DNA from: Photorhabdus laumondii subsp. laumondii
GTDB taxonomy: Bacteria > Pseudomonadota > Gammaproteobacteria > Enterobacterales > Enterobacteriaceae
Length of the DNA stretch: 64,000 bases
Reading direction: 5' to 3'
Assembly: GCF_003343245.1 (NCBI RefSeq)
Contig: NZ_CP024901.1
Coordinates: 1,488,001 to 1,552,000 of the forward strand
Shown here: piece after piece, positions 43,273-51,494 of the stretch
How the letters are laid out: every line of letters begins with the position of its first letter
Position numbering within the stretch: the first letter of the stretch is position 1
Made by a program: the position numbers and the translations under genes
The notes under the pieces: model-generated
The model's input: the letters and a program-made list of their open reading frames with translations, nothing else
What the model was told of the DNA's origin: nothing
Database searches by the model: none

Positions 43273-44940
43273 ATGAGTGAGGCAGACGCCCGCCCGACAA
43301 ACTTTATTCGTCAGATAATTGACGAAGATTTGGCAACTGGTAAACATACATCGGTACATACTCGTTTCCCGCCTGAACCCAATGGTTATCTGCATATTGG
43401 TCATGCAAAATCTATCTGTTTGAACTTCGGTGTTGCAAAGGACTATCAGGGGCAGTGTAATCTGCGCTTTGATGATACCAATCCAGTTAAGGAAGATGTT
43501 GAATACGTCGATTCTATTAAAAATGATGTTCAGTGGTTAGGTTTTGAGTGGAGCGGTGATATTCGCTACTCTTCTAATTATTTCGATACGCTGTATCAGT
43601 ATGCTATTGAATTGATCAACAAAGGTCTGGCTTATGTTGATCAATTGAGTCCAGAAGAGATCCGTGAATATCGTGGTACGTTAAAAGAGCCGGGCAAAAA
43701 TAGCCCATATCGTGACCGCACTATTGAAGAAAACTTGGTGTTGTTCGAAAAAATGCGTGCCGGTGAATTTGACGAAGGTAAAGCTTGTCTGCGCGCTAAA
43801 ATTGATATGGCATCCCCTTTTATTGTGATGCGTGATCCGGTTTTGTACCGGATTAAATTTGCAGAGCATCATCAGTGTGGTAACAAATGGTGCATCTACC
43901 CAATGTACGATTTTACTCACTGTATTTCTGATGCGCTTGAAGGTATTACACATTCGCTGTGTACGCTGGAGTTCCAGGATAACCGCCGCCTGTACGACTG
44001 GGTGCTGGAAAATATCACCATTGATTGTCGTCCACGCCAATATGAATTCTCGCGTTTGAACCTTGAATATACGGTTATGTCTAAGCGTAAGCTGAATCTG
44101 CTGGTGGCAGATAAGATTGTTGAAGGTTGGGATGACCCACGTATGCCAACGATCTCAGGCTTGCGTCGTCGTGGTTATACTGCCGCGTCTATTCGTGAAT
44201 TCTGTCGTCGTATTGGTGTCACCAAGCAGGATAATAATGTGGAAATGGCAGCATTGGAATCTTGTATCCGTGATGATCTGAACGAAAATGCGCCTCGCGC
44301 AATGGCTGTTCTTGATCCGGTCAGATTAGTGATCGAAAACATGCCAGAAGGGGAGCAGATTTTGAGTATGCCTAATCATCCGAACAAACCGGAGATGGGC
44401 AGCCGTGAAGTGCCATTTAGTCGTGAGATCTATATTGACCGAGCAGATTTCCGTGAAGAGGCGAATCGTCAATATAAGCGTCTGGTATTGGGTAAAGAAG
44501 TTCGTCTGCGTAACGCTTATATCATTAAAGCGGAGCGCGTTGAGAAAGATGCTGACGATAATATCACGACAATCTATTGCAGCTACGATGATCAAACGTT
44601 GAATAAAGATCCAGCGGATGGTCGGAAAGTGAAAGGTGTTATTCATTGGGTTAGTGCGGTTCATGCGGTTGCTGCTGAATTCCGTCTGTATGATCGTCTG
44701 TTCTGCGTGCCGAACCCAGGTGCGGAGGATGATTTTCTGGCGACAATCAACCCAGAATCACTGGTGATCCGTCAGGGCTTTGTTGAGCCAAGTTTAGCTG
44801 ATGCTAAATCAGAACAAACTTATCAGTTTGAGCGTGAAGGTTATTTCTGTGCTGATAGTTGTCATTCCAGTGCAGAAAATCTGGTATTTAACCGTACCGC
44901 TGGCCTGCGTGATACTTGGGCAAAAATTTCTCAGGATTAA
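43273..44940 (+). CDS. glnS: Glutaminyl-tRNA synthetase GlnS
   Basis: The 555-residue class I synthetase (E. coli 554) has HIGH-class [15 protein letters not shown] (about 34-48) and KMSKS-class VMSKRKL (about 270), with C-terminal anticodon-binding barrels. It charges the tRNA-Gln species encoded 6 kb away. The ATG at 43273 ([11 protein letters not shown]) is chosen from family agreement; the 26 residues before it in frame are leader. It is followed by a strong terminator. Confidence 0.97.
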
Positions 44941-44951
44941 TTGAGATAATG

Positions 44952-45004
44952 AACTGTACCTCACAAGTTGGACACTTAATCCAGCATTGAGGTGCAGTTT
45001 TTTT
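44952..45004 (+). terminator. Rho-independent terminator of glnS
   Basis: A 12-bp stem (AACTGTACCTCA with TGAGGTGCAGTT, one G-T pair) encloses a 24-base loop and runs into a seven-T tract. It lies 11 bases after the glnS stop. Confidence 0.85.
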
Positions 45005-45109
45005 ATGGCTAAATTTGTCATTACTAGAGAAGATTGAGTCATGGATAAACGAGGTGTCGGAATTACAGAATAAAGTCAAAGAGATTAATTATGTCATTTA
45101 TGGGCATTT

Positions 45110-46003
45110 TCATTTCTCTTTTGGGAATAAATTATCTGCCATAAAATCGACAAAAGCTCTGACTTTAGGTAGTACCCAACGGTTAGATGGCCAGAGAACA
45201 CGGAAGGTGCTTGAAGTACCCGCCCACTTATCCAAGATTGTTAACAATGTACCGCTAGCTAATGCTTGTTTAACGGTAAAATCAGGCAAACAGGCTATGC
45301 CGTGGCCTTGAATCGCCATGTGTAGCAGTGTTTCGACATGATTGCTGGTTATCTTTGCTTGAAGATGTATGTCTATTTCGGATCTTCCTAAGCATAGCGG
45401 CCATTTCTCTAAAAGGCCGGTAGTGGGAAAACGATGCATCAAGCAGGCGTGGTGTAGTAACTCTCTGGGGTGTGATGGTTTACCGTGTTGTGCAAAGTAA
45501 CTTGGAGCGCCAACATAGATAAAACGGCTAGACCCTATACGTTTATTCATGAGTCGTGAATCGTTGAGTTCCCCGGTGCGAACCACGGCGTCGAAGCCTT
45601 CATCGATAACATCAACTAATCGATCACTAAAATCCAGTTCCAGCTCTATCTGTGGGTAACAAGTCACAAAAGCAGATAATACGGGTAACATCAGGTTACT
45701 GAGCAATGGCAAACTTACTCGCAGGCGGCCTTGAGGGGCAGAGATAGAGCTTAATAGTTCATGTTCCGCAGTGGAAATCTCGTCCAGGATGCGTTTACAG
45801 CGCTCAAGGAACAGTGTGCCTTCCGCCGTCAAACTGACACTACGGGTGCTACGTTGGAGCAGGCGGACACCTAATTTGTCCTCTAATCGGGATATGCTTT
45901 TGCTAACGGACGAAGGAGAGAGTCCGAGTTGCCGGGCTGCGGTTGCAAAACTACGAGCTTCGGCGACATGGATGAAGATCATGAATCCACTCAAATTATT
46001 CAT
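45110..46003 (-). CDS. LysR-family transcriptional regulator
   Basis: The 297-residue regulator has an N-terminal winged HTH (MNNLSGFMIFIHVAEARSF; ATAARQLGLSPSSVSKSISR) and a LysR substrate-binding domain from about residue 90. It belongs to the large CrgA/YafC-like group that often controls a divergent gene. Two palindromes lie within 65 bases of its start. The divergent neighbour is now only a 42-codon remnant, then the diiron oxidase candidate at 46453. Target and inducer unknown; control of the oxidase is inference. Confidence 0.85.
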   Translation of the reverse strand: MNNLSGFMIFIHVAEARSFATAARQLGLSPSSVSKSISRLEDKLGVRLLQRSTRSVSLTAEGTLFLERCKRILDEISTAEHELLSSISAPQGRLRVSLPLLSNLMLPVLSAFVTCYPQIELELDFSDRLVDVIDEGFDAVVRTGELNDSRLMNKRIGSSRFIYVGAPSYFAQHGKPSHPRELLHHACLMHRFPTTGLLEKWPLCLGRSEIDIHLQAKITSNHVETLLHMAIQGHGIACLPDFTVKQALASGTLLTILDKWAGTSSTFRVLWPSNRWVLPKVRAFVDFMADNLFPKEK

Positions 46004-46028
46004 TTGGGCCTCTTGGGATTTTTATTAG

Positions 46029-46065
46029 GTCACTATTGGTGACAAGAAAGTCACTTCAGAAGTGA
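46029..46065. promoter_or_regulatory. Two adjacent palindromes before the LysR gene
   Basis: GTCAC-N5-GTGAC (46029-46043) and TCACTT-CAG-AAGTGA (46051-46065) share the half-site (G)TCAC and are spaced 22 bases centre to centre, about two helical turns. This is the layout expected for the recognition and activation sites of a LysR regulator. Confidence 0.5.
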
Positions 46066-46179
46066 TTTTAGGTCTATTTATTCACTATTAGCGAATCTGT
46101 AGTATGAAATAAAATTTATCTTTATTTGGCTGCTATATAGCGGAAAGCCATACAGATTCAAGGCTGAAAGAAAATTGAA

Positions 46180-46308
46180 ATGGTCATGAAAACCAAAATA
46201 GACATAGGATCGAACGTAAATAAAATTTCACTTGTCCTGACTGCTGGTCTTGTTGCCGCGTTTATCCCTTTGAATACAGTGCACAGTAGAACTGAGTTGG
46301 AGCATTAA
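46180..46308 (+). pseudogene. Short remnant frame with a membrane/signal segment
   Basis: A 42-codon frame beginning MVMKTKIDIGSNVNKISLV, with a hydrophobic stretch (SLVLTAGLVAAFIPLN) then HSRTELEH and a stop. It looks like the N-terminus of a secreted or membrane-anchored protein cut short. Its position divergent from the LysR gene suggests it is what remains of that regulator's original partner. No family can be named; it could also be a real small membrane protein. Confidence 0.3.
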
Positions 46309-46452
46309 TATCTATATTCTTACCTACGGCTTTACAGCAATCTCTGTTAAGAGATTGATAGGGTTGCATAAACATAGAACTAATATTTTTGGCTTGAGAA
46401 GAGCTTGTATATCATCTATTTCATCGGTTGAATGTTACTAAAAGGGTTTATT

Positions 46453-47217
46453 ATGGAACTCACTATCAATACTCAAAACGAGCTTAAAGAAGAGGCCGGT
46501 TATTTTTTATCTCCATTATGGCAAGATGTTTTCTCTAAAGTGTTATTGGAGGAGCTTAATTCGAATATATTTTTGGTCGCTTGCCGTTCTGGAGAGGCGG
46601 ACCAGAATTTATTAAGAAAGTTTATGATCCAGCACCATTACTATTCACAATATTTCACCCGTTATCTGTGTTCATTGATGGGAGGTTTAGCAGATCAAAA
46701 AGATTTTATGCTGCTTTCTCATAATCTGTTGGAAGAGCTAACAGGAACCGATGCAGCAAAGATATCTCATGCAAAGTTATATAAAAAAGCGATGACGGCT
46801 ATTAACGCTGTTCCTAAAAGTGACCCGATTCTTAACAGTACTCAACAACTGATTGATGCCATGTTTCGCCACTGCCGCAGTGATGATTCTCTAAGAGGGC
46901 TTGCGGCACTGTGTTTAGGTGCTGAGGCGATCGTACCTTTAGTTTATGGCCCAATTTTAGATGCCTTGCAATTAATAAAGGCACCTGATGATGCATTACA
47001 TTTCTTTAGAATCCATGTTGAAGAGGATGAAGATCATGCAATTGCGATGAGAAAAATTATTGATCGAATGATTGAAGAGAAACCTTACCGAAGGGGGGAT
47101 GTTATTGCGGTTGGTGAAGAAATGGTGCGTTTTCGCATTGGGATGCTTAATGAACTGTATCAAAGCAATATCAGGACAAATACAGATGTAACGATGCTTT
47201 TATCCGAGTGTGATTGA
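46453..47217 (+). CDS. Heme-oxygenase-like diiron oxidase candidate (iron-containing redox enzyme family)
   Basis: The 254-residue all-helical protein appears related to the TenA/PqqC/heme-oxygenase-like fold and best fits the HDO group (UndA, BesC, SznF-type). Candidate metal ligands in HDO-like spacing are Glu95 in NLLEELTGT, His106 in KISHAKLY, Glu158 in LGAEAIVPL, then His188, Asp192 and His195 in RIHVEEDEDHA. Such enzymes activate O2 for N-oxygenation, C-C cleavage or decarboxylation of amino-acid or fatty-acid substrates. The ATG at 46453 is chosen for AAAGGG upstream. It lies ahead of an FAD monooxygenase and a cupin. Substrate unknown; the family call rests on motif reading, not a search. 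Confidence 0.7.
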   Translation: MELTINTQNELKEEAGYFLSPLWQDVFSKVLLEELNSNIFLVACRSGEADQNLLRKFMIQHHYYSQYFTRYLCSLMGGLADQKDFMLLSHNLLEELTGTDAAKISHAKLYKKAMTAINAVPKSDPILNSTQQLIDAMFRHCRSDDSLRGLAALCLGAEAIVPLVYGPILDALQLIKAPDDALHFFRIHVEEDEDHAIAMRKIIDRMIEEKPYRRGDVIAVGEEMVRFRIGMLNELYQSNIRTNTDVTMLLSECD

Positions 47218-47349
47218 GATACTTTGTGTACATAATGACATGTACAGCAAAGGTACTTGATATAGTTTCTAGTGATGAAATATCAGCATAAAGCGTTGGT
47301 GGGGATATTTTTGGCAAAATAAGTAATACAAACGATCGTAATCATATAT

Positions 47350-47659
47350 AATGTAATAATTATTGGATTGAACTCGTATGATGTCAAAAATAAAAAAACG
47401 AAATTAGTAATTATTGATTCTATTGAATGGAAAGTTAAATTTAGATGTAAATATTGTTGGACAATAAATTATTCAACTAATATTGGAAAAGGTCGAGAAG
47501 AAATACTATATTAGAGAATATGTCGTTGTTGTGAATAGTTTCGGTCAAATTTCTTCGATGGCAATAGGTAAAGTTCTAAAACCTAAGTAAGTGATATTTC
47601 TCCTGAAATTCTCGATAAATATGAAAGAAATAAAAATTTCCAGATGGGATTTTAGAAAT
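47350..47659 (+). pseudogene. Probable decayed gene with zinc-ribbon-like start
   Basis: Coding-like peptide runs switch frame. One frame gives SIEWKVKFRCKYCWTINYS and stops at 47512. Another frame gives NSFGQISSMAIGKVLKPK, and a third gives SDISPEILDKYERNKNFQMG before the stop. Joined together they resemble the CxxC start and 'SPEILDKYER' segment seen in DUF4145-like proteins, but the match is from memory and weak. Stops and frameshifts argue that no product is made. Confidence 0.35.
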
Positions 47660-47670
47660 TGTTAATTATG

Positions 47671-47794
47671 CTCTATGGATTTCAAGATGGATCGCGACGG
47701 CAAGGGAGCGAATCCCCGGGAGCATAGATAACTCTGTGACCGGGGGTGAGAGAGTGCAGCCAACAAAGAGGCAACTTGAAAGATAACGGGTATA
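47671..47794 (+). repeat. ERIC element (copy 3)
   Basis: A nearly complete copy of about 124 bp. The left TATACCC end is degraded (CTCTATGG instead) and one extra G gives GACCGGGGG. The body carries GGCAAGGGAGCGAATCCCCG and GTGCAGCCAACAAAGAGGC. Confidence 0.9.
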
Positions 47795-47837
47795 TACATC
47801 CAGTAATTAGAGTTAATTATGGCGAAGGTAAAATATT

Positions 47838-48194
47838 GTGAATGGAGGTTTTTATGAAAATACGGTTATTGCAATTATAAAAAGATTGATTCTTGCTGAA
47901 TCTCCCGATGTCTCTGAGTTTGAACGCATGGAGTGGTTCTTTAACATTCACAAAGATGTGTTCCCACCAACTCACTTTCAGTTCACCGGTATTTTTACTA
48001 AGAATTTAGGATACCTCTTTTTTAGAATTAAGCTACGACGTAAGAGTTATACCCAATGGATTTCAAGATGCATCGCGGCGGCAAGGGAGCGAATCCCCGG
48101 GAGCATAGATAACTATGTGACCGGGGTGAGGGAGTGCAGCCAACAAAGAAGCAACTTGAAAGATAACGGGTATATTATTGTTATGACAGTATGA
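47838..48194 (+). CDS. Unrecognised ORF whose C-terminus is encoded by an ERIC element
   Basis: This is a GTG-started frame of 118 codons. The first about 70 codons have a protein-like composition (ESPDVSEFERMEWFFNIHKD; PPTHFQFTGIFTKNLGYLFF). From about residue 71 the frame reads through an ERIC repeat (CIAAARERIPGSIDN, ECSQQRSNLKDNGY) and ends soon after. This looks like a gene truncated by ERIC insertion and fused to repeat-encoded residues. A GGAGG lies inside the frame before an ATG in another frame, so expression is doubtful. No function is proposed. Confidence 0.3.
   Translation: MNGGFYENTVIAIIKRLILAESPDVSEFERMEWFFNIHKDVFPPTHFQFTGIFTKNLGYLFFRIKLRRKSYTQWISRCIAAARERIPGSIDNYVTGVRECSQQRSNLKDNGYIIVMTV
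48048..48174 (+). repeat. ERIC element (copy 4)
   Basis: A complete 127-bp copy with TATACCC and GGGTATA ends. It interrupts the unrecognised ORF beginning at 47838 and supplies its last codons. Confidence 0.93.
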
Positions 48195-48373
48195 GAGGGA
48201 TATTATCAGAATATTGTTTATTACATTAAGGAAACGATAAAGAATACCTTGTTTAGTGTAGTGTGATATAAGATAAATGAATTCGTTTCTGTTGGATATG
48301 ATGATTTATTTTAAATATTAAAAAATAGTGAAATTTTTGATGTTATTTTTTTGAGCTCTCATTTTTATTTATT

Positions 48374-48393
48374 CTTGAAAGATAACGGATATA
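48374..48393 (+). repeat. ERIC right-end fragment
   Basis: The 20 bases CTTGAAAGATAACGGATATA match the right end of the local ERIC copies, with no other ERIC sequence adjacent. It is probably the relic of a deleted copy. Confidence 0.6.
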
Positions 48394-48582
48394 TAAGCGT
48401 TTCCTTAAAGAAGTGAGAAAGTATCACAATTACTCAGGAAAAAGAGTTGTGGAGCTTAACTGCCAGGGAAATGAAACGGTGTTTAGTGAATGATACATAG
48501 AACATGGTTATAACTATTTTGTTTTATATGAGGAGCGAGGAAAAGGAGATAATTCACAGATATATAAATTTTTTAATTAATA

Positions 48583-48709
48583 TATACCCTATGGATTTCA
48601 AGATGTATCGCGACGGCAAGGGAGCGAATCCCCGGGAGCATAGATAACTCTGTGACCGGGGTGAGAGAGTGCAGCCAACAAAGAGGCAACTTGAAAGATA
48701 ACGGGTATA
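48583..48709 (+). repeat. ERIC element (copy 5) upstream of the FAD monooxygenase
   Basis: A complete 127-bp copy ending 50 bases before the TTG start of the monooxygenase gene, so it probably lies in its promoter or leader. Confidence 0.93.
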
Positions 48710-48759
48710 TTTGGTCTGAAATATTTATTGCTATTAATCATTATTAAGGAGAGTATATT

Positions 48760-50427
48760 TTGACTTCGGAAAATATTTCTGTATCACCTGTTGCCATCGT
48801 TGGTGGTGGACCCGTTGGTCTAATGTTGGCTTTATTTTTGGATTTATATGGTGTTCGTTCCGTTATCTTTAATTTGGAAGAAGAGACCCGATGGCAGCCT
48901 AAAGGCAGTACCCATAGTGCCCGTATTATGGAGCATTTTCGTCGTGTAGGCATATCTCAGCCTATTCGGTCATTAGGCGTGCCAAAAGAGTTCCCTTTGG
49001 ACGTATCATATTTTACCAAGTTTAATGGATGGGAGCTTGCACGGATTACGTTACCGTCGGAAATGGAGAAAATGTCTATGCGCGAAAATGCGGCTTCGAC
49101 AGATCCCGTTCCAGAACCCATAATACGTGCAAATCAAATGTATGTTGAAAGGTTTCTACTACAACATGCAAAGAGTCGTCCAAATATTACAATAAGATAT
49201 GGCTGGCGCGTTAAAGATTTTGTCCAGTATAAAGATGAAGTAAAACTTTATGCGGAGCATATTGATGGAAAGTATGCAGATGAAGTTTGGCAAGCTGCAT
49301 ATATGGTTGGGTGTGATGGCGGACAGAGCTTTGTTCGATCTAAGCTTGGTATAGTTTACGAAGGAACCGTTGAAGCTAAGGCAGGTTTTCTAACGGGTGG
49401 AATGGTTTCCAGTTATATCCGTGTTCCTGGAATTCACCAGGGATTATTACGAGACAAAAAATCCTGGATATACAATATTATTTCACCTAGGGAAAATATG
49501 TTATTTATCTGCCTGGACGGTAAAGATGATTTTTTATTTGTGACTCAGAGTAAGGATGGGAAAGTTATCGATGATTTGGAAGTCGTTCGCATAGCGCAGG
49601 CAGGAATAGGTTCAGATGCTGAGGTATTAGTCCTTGGCAATACGATATGGAAAGGCGGTGTTGCTCTCGTTGCTGATAAATATTCTGAGGGTAGGGTATA
49701 TTTAGCAGGAGATTCTATTCACTTATTTGCTCCCACCGGTGGTTTTGGTATGCATACAGGGATCGACGATGCTAGCAATTTAGCTTGGAAAATTGTTGCG
49801 TCTATAAATGGCTGGGCAGGTAATGCGTTAATGGATTCTTATGAAAGCGAGCGTCGTCCAATTGCATGGAGAAATACTGCCGCTGCACGTTCTTATACAC
49901 GGCAGACAGCATCACTATATGTGCCTGCAAATTTAGAGGATGCGGATTATGCGGGTGATCTGGCGCGTGAAAAGATTAATATTGAGTTAAGTCATTTTCT
50001 CTGTCAATTTACTTCTATCGGTGTGGAACTTGGTGCCCGATATGATAGTTCTTCTCATATTATTAATAGCGATCCCGTACCGGATGATGATTGGCTTAAT
50101 TATAAACCAAGTAGTGTACCCGGAGGGAGATTGCCGCACTTATGGCTCACACCTATTTCTGGCACTAAAGTATCTCTGTTCGATATTTTAGGCTCCGGGT
50201 TTAGTTTGCTTCGGGTAGGATCTCATTTTCCCGATATATCTGAATTATTAGCTCAGGCATATCAACGTAAAATTCCGGTCAAGATTATTGATCTTCCCGG
50301 TCATGATGCTTGGCAATTATATCAAACCAGGCTCCTTTTAGTGCGTCCTGACCAATATATTGCTTGGAGAGGTGATAGGGTTCCTGACAACATAAGTTCA
50401 ATTTTGGATAAAATTGTCGGTAGGTAA
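48760..50427 (+). CDS. PheA/TfdB-type FAD-dependent aromatic monooxygenase
   Basis: The 555-residue class A flavin hydroxylase has the dinucleotide motif VAIVGGGPVGLML at residues 12-24, DG motif in VGCDGGQSFVRSKLG (about 187) and the FAD-ribityl motif LAGDSIHLFAPTGGFGMHTG (about 317). A C-terminal thioredoxin-like domain ends in LLVRPDQYIAWRGD. These are hallmarks of phenol/chlorophenol and polyketide hydroxylases using NAD(P)H. The start is TTG at 48760, supported by AAGGAGAG seven bases upstream. An ERIC lies just upstream. It probably acts with the diiron oxidase (1.5 kb upstream) and the cupin downstream; the substrate is not known. Confidence 0.85.
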   Translation: MTSENISVSPVAIVGGGPVGLMLALFLDLYGVRSVIFNLEEETRWQPKGSTHSARIMEHFRRVGISQPIRSLGVPKEFPLDVSYFTKFNGWELARITLPSEMEKMSMRENAASTDPVPEPIIRANQMYVERFLLQHAKSRPNITIRYGWRVKDFVQYKDEVKLYAEHIDGKYADEVWQAAYMVGCDGGQSFVRSKLGIVYEGTVEAKAGFLTGGMVSSYIRVPGIHQGLLRDKKSWIYNIISPRENMLFICLDGKDDFLFVTQSKDGKVIDDLEVVRIAQAGIGSDAEVLVLGNTIWKGGVALVADKYSEGRVYLAGDSIHLFAPTGGFGMHTGIDDASNLAWKIVASINGWAGNALMDSYESERRPIAWRNTAAARSYTRQTASLYVPANLEDADYAGDLAREKINIELSHFLCQFTSIGVELGARYDSSSHIINSDPVPDDDWLNYKPSSVPGGRLPHLWLTPISGTKVSLFDILGSGFSLLRVGSHFPDISELLAQAYQRKIPVKIIDLPGHDAWQLYQTRLLLVRPDQYIAWRGDRVPDNISSILDKIVGR

Positions 50428-50596
50428 GTAAGGGATGATTTTCTGGGATGAAGATATTAACGCTAATGAAATAGGGTTAATAATATAATGGTTAACTAAT
50501 ACATCTGGTGCGCATATAAAAAAGTCAGCGAGCAGTCGAAATATTATTGGGGTTTGGTGTTAGCACATTAAGAAAAGCGCGCTTGTGGAAAGTGTA

Positions 50597-50723
50597 TATA
50601 CCCAATGGATTTCAAGATGCATCGCGACGGCAAGGGAGTGAATCCCCGGGAGCATAGCTAACTATGTGACCGGGGTGAGTGAGTGCAGCCAACAAAGAGG
50701 CAGTTTGAAAGATGACGGGTATA
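50597..50723 (+). repeat. ERIC element (copy 6)
   Basis: A complete 127-bp copy downstream of the monooxygenase gene, with TATACCC/GGGTATA ends. Its last bases are shared with the start of a partial copy. Confidence 0.93.
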
Positions 50724-50790
50724 GATAACGATGTGACCGGGGTGAGCGAGTGTAGCCAACAAAGAGGCAACTTGAAAGATAACGGATATA
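50721..50790 (+). repeat. Partial ERIC fused to copy 6
   Basis: About 70 bp corresponding to the right half of ERIC, starting at the internal ATAGATAAC and ending CGGATATA. It is joined head-to-tail to the preceding copy through the shared ATA, which suggests a slipped or recombinational duplication at microhomology. Confidence 0.85.
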
Positions 50791-51044
50791 GAACGATAAT
50801 ATAGTTCAACCACCACTGTTATTACGTAGAATGATGCAGTTAATATTATAAAAAAACTTATCGGTAATTTTGATGGCACTTTTTGTGCGTTTGTCAGAAA
50901 TTACCAGCATATGACATGGTATTGCTAGGATAATTAGATAAGATAGGCCGAAATGGTAACTAAGATAAAATATGTTGAGTATTATTTCAAGATGGTTAAA
51001 AAATACAAACTTTACAATGAACTACAATATTAGAGGTAATTATA

Positions 51045-51494
51045 GTGAAAAAAACGTTTTTCTCATCTGGAGACTTTGGTAAAGTTCCCGGAGAATTAAT
51101 TGAAGATAAGCCTACTCAATTGATTCATGAAAATGTATTGAACTCTGAAGTGAGTCAAGATTTGAATTTCTCAAATGAAAGGCGCCATAAAGTGGCTATG
51201 GTTAATTTACCTAGTAAAGTTCTCAGTATGACTCTGGGAGGGTTACAACCTGGACAATCGACCCGTAAACACAGACACAGTTATGAAACTATAATATATA
51301 TCGTTAATGGGGAGGGGTATTCACTCATTGGTGAACAACATATTTCATGGAAAGCCGGTGATGCGATATATGTTCCTGTATGGGCATGGCATCAACATGT
51401 CAATAGTAGTGCTATTAATGAAGTATTCTATATTGCATGTGAGAATGCCCCAATGTTGCAAAACTTAGGTCTTGCTGTTCGTGAAGAGCTTTGA
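51045..51494 (+). CDS. Small cupin-domain protein
   Basis: The 149-residue single-domain cupin of the cupin_2 class has motif 1 GQSTRKHRHSYE (His76, His78, Glu81), followed by IVNGEGY; motif 2 is GDAIYVPVWAWHQHVN (His116, Asn120). An intact metal site is therefore likely. Related cupins are dioxygenases, cyclases or isomerases acting on aromatic or keto acids. The start is GTG, with AGAGGT seven bases upstream. It lies 617 bases after the FAD monooxygenase, on the same strand. Joint function is inferred from proximity. Confidence 0.75.
   Translation: MKKTFFSSGDFGKVPGELIEDKPTQLIHENVLNSEVSQDLNFSNERRHKVAMVNLPSKVLSMTLGGLQPGQSTRKHRHSYETIIYIVNGEGYSLIGEQHISWKAGDAIYVPVWAWHQHVNSSAINEVFYIACENAPMLQNLGLAVREEL

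Larger units (their letters stand above)
46004..46452. other. Divergent intergenic region between the LysR gene and the oxidase gene
   Basis: About 450 bases containing two LysR-site-like palindromes near the regulator and a short remnant frame at 46180-46308. The rest shows nothing identifiable. Confidence 0.5.
47218..48759. other. Decayed, ERIC-rich region before the FAD monooxygenase
   Basis: About 1.5 kb of low-coding, AT-rich DNA. It holds three full-size or near full-size ERIC elements, one ERIC end fragment, a probable gene remnant and one unrecognised ORF whose 3' part is an ERIC. The remainder shows nothing identifiable. Confidence 0.7.
50428..51044. other. Spacer between the monooxygenase and cupin genes
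   Basis: About 620 bases carrying one full ERIC and an attached partial ERIC. No coding frame outside the repeats is supported. The cupin leader occupies the right end. Confidence 0.6.

Noticed and set aside
45015..45311. A 98-codon plus-strand frame after glnS
   Set aside because: Most of it is antisense to the LysR gene and its start lies just after the glnS terminator; no family features.
47671..50790. Possible CRISPR array because of the repeated units
   Set aside because: The units are about 127 bp, irregularly spaced, palindromic and match ERIC hallmarks; there are no short repeats with uniform spacers and no cas genes.
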